From assembly GCF_021611515.1 (NCBI RefSeq), contig NZ_CP090960.1:62001-126000 (forward strand): a stretch of DNA of 64,000 nucleotides, in the 5' to 3' direction. The notes under the pieces were generated by a model. It was given only the letters and a program-made list of their open reading frames with translations, did not search any database and was not told the DNA's origin. The position numbers and the translations under genes are program-made. Of the stretch, positions 63,761 through 64,000 are shown piece after piece; position 1 is the first letter of the stretch; every line of letters starts with the position of its first letter. The stretch is from Mariluticola halotolerans. GTDB taxonomy: Bacteria > Pseudomonadota > Alphaproteobacteria > Rhizobiales > Devosiaceae.

Positions 63761-64000
63761 TCAGCGGTTTACGATCAGTTCAGGGCCCATAAGGCTGTAA
63801 GGCAGCCATGTCGAAATCCAGGGCACATAGGTGACGATAACCAAAAAGACCATCAGGACGGCGACGAAGGGCAGAGCCGCCTTGACCACCCGCATCAGGC
63901 TCATGCCGGTGATGCCTGAGGTCACGAACAGGTTGAGGCCTATGGGAGGCGTGATCATGCCGATTTCCATATTCACCACCATGATGATGCCGAGGTGGAT
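63761..64000 (-). CDS. TRAP transporter large permease subunit, C-terminal part
   Basis: About 79 residues from the window edge to the stop. HLGIIMVVNMEIGMITPPIGLNLFV is the signature of the DctM family, followed by one more helix and a short tail. The gene extends beyond the window. It lies in the same direction and upstream of the nucleoside hydrolase, with 151 bases between, so they may be expressed together. Confidence 0.9.
   Translation of the reverse strand: MHLGIIMVVNMEIGMITPPIGLNLFVTSGITGMSLMRVVKAALPFVAVLMVFLVIVTYVPWISTWLPYSLMGPELIVNR

Overview
The window is a 64 kb chromosomal segment of an alphaproteobacterium, most likely order Hyphomicrobiales and possibly Devosia-like. That placement rests on gene content and local order (trxB next to a LsrB/VtlR-type LysR gene, Rhizobiales-type MotA/MotB, a phnGHIJKLMN plus phnF-phnCDE1E2 locus) and on GC-rich codon usage; no 16S rRNA is present. 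I see no prophage, insertion sequence or CRISPR array.

Layout. 1-3.5 kb: the 3' end of msrP, then about 730 bases without a protein gene, then lsrB/vtlR and trxB on the minus strand. That gap holds three tandem minus-strand small RNA genes. Each has a sigma70-like promoter, a T-N11-A LysR box at the same distance upstream, an anti-Shine-Dalgarno (CCUCC-type) hairpin loop and an intrinsic terminator. They look like a three-copy relative of the AbcR sRNA pair and are the most interesting feature here. 3.5-30 kb: mostly housekeeping genes (greA, cspA, carB, carA, cfa, motAB, ohr/ohrR) mixed with a glutamate-receptor-like ion channel, two c-di-GMP enzymes, a Tat-exported CpdB-type nucleotidase, a metalloprotease-flavoprotein pair, a two-domain glycosyltransferase and an orphan response regulator. 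30-35 kb: an AT-rich gene-poor stretch with a 36-residue membrane microprotein, then dnaG-rpoD. 35-49.7 kb: membrane glucose dehydrogenase, a TetR gene with two matching operator palindromes, HlyU, two tandem HSL-type esterases, a large OmpA-family protein, a YjbQ / ankyrin lipoprotein / TauE cluster, a SIMPL protein, a FAH-family enzyme, a double-OsmC protein and a tRNA with anticodon CAU.

49.9-61.7 kb is a complete carbon-phosphorus lyase locus. phnGHIJKLMN runs on the minus strand and is translationally coupled. The GntR-type repressor gene phnF is divergent, and phnC-phnD-phnE1-phnE2 follow on the plus strand behind a three-unit Pho box. Together these import phosphonates under phosphate starvation and release phosphate through ribose 1-phosphonate intermediates. 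phnO and phnP are not in the window. 61.7-64 kb: an intergenic repeat cluster that includes a 40-base element also present near 19.0 kb, two small hypothetical genes, a nucleoside hydrolase, and the 3' end of a TRAP-transporter large permease cut by the window edge.

Start codons were chosen from ribosome-binding sites and family lengths and often differ from the longest open frame. Family names come from motifs I can read in the translations; no database search was run.
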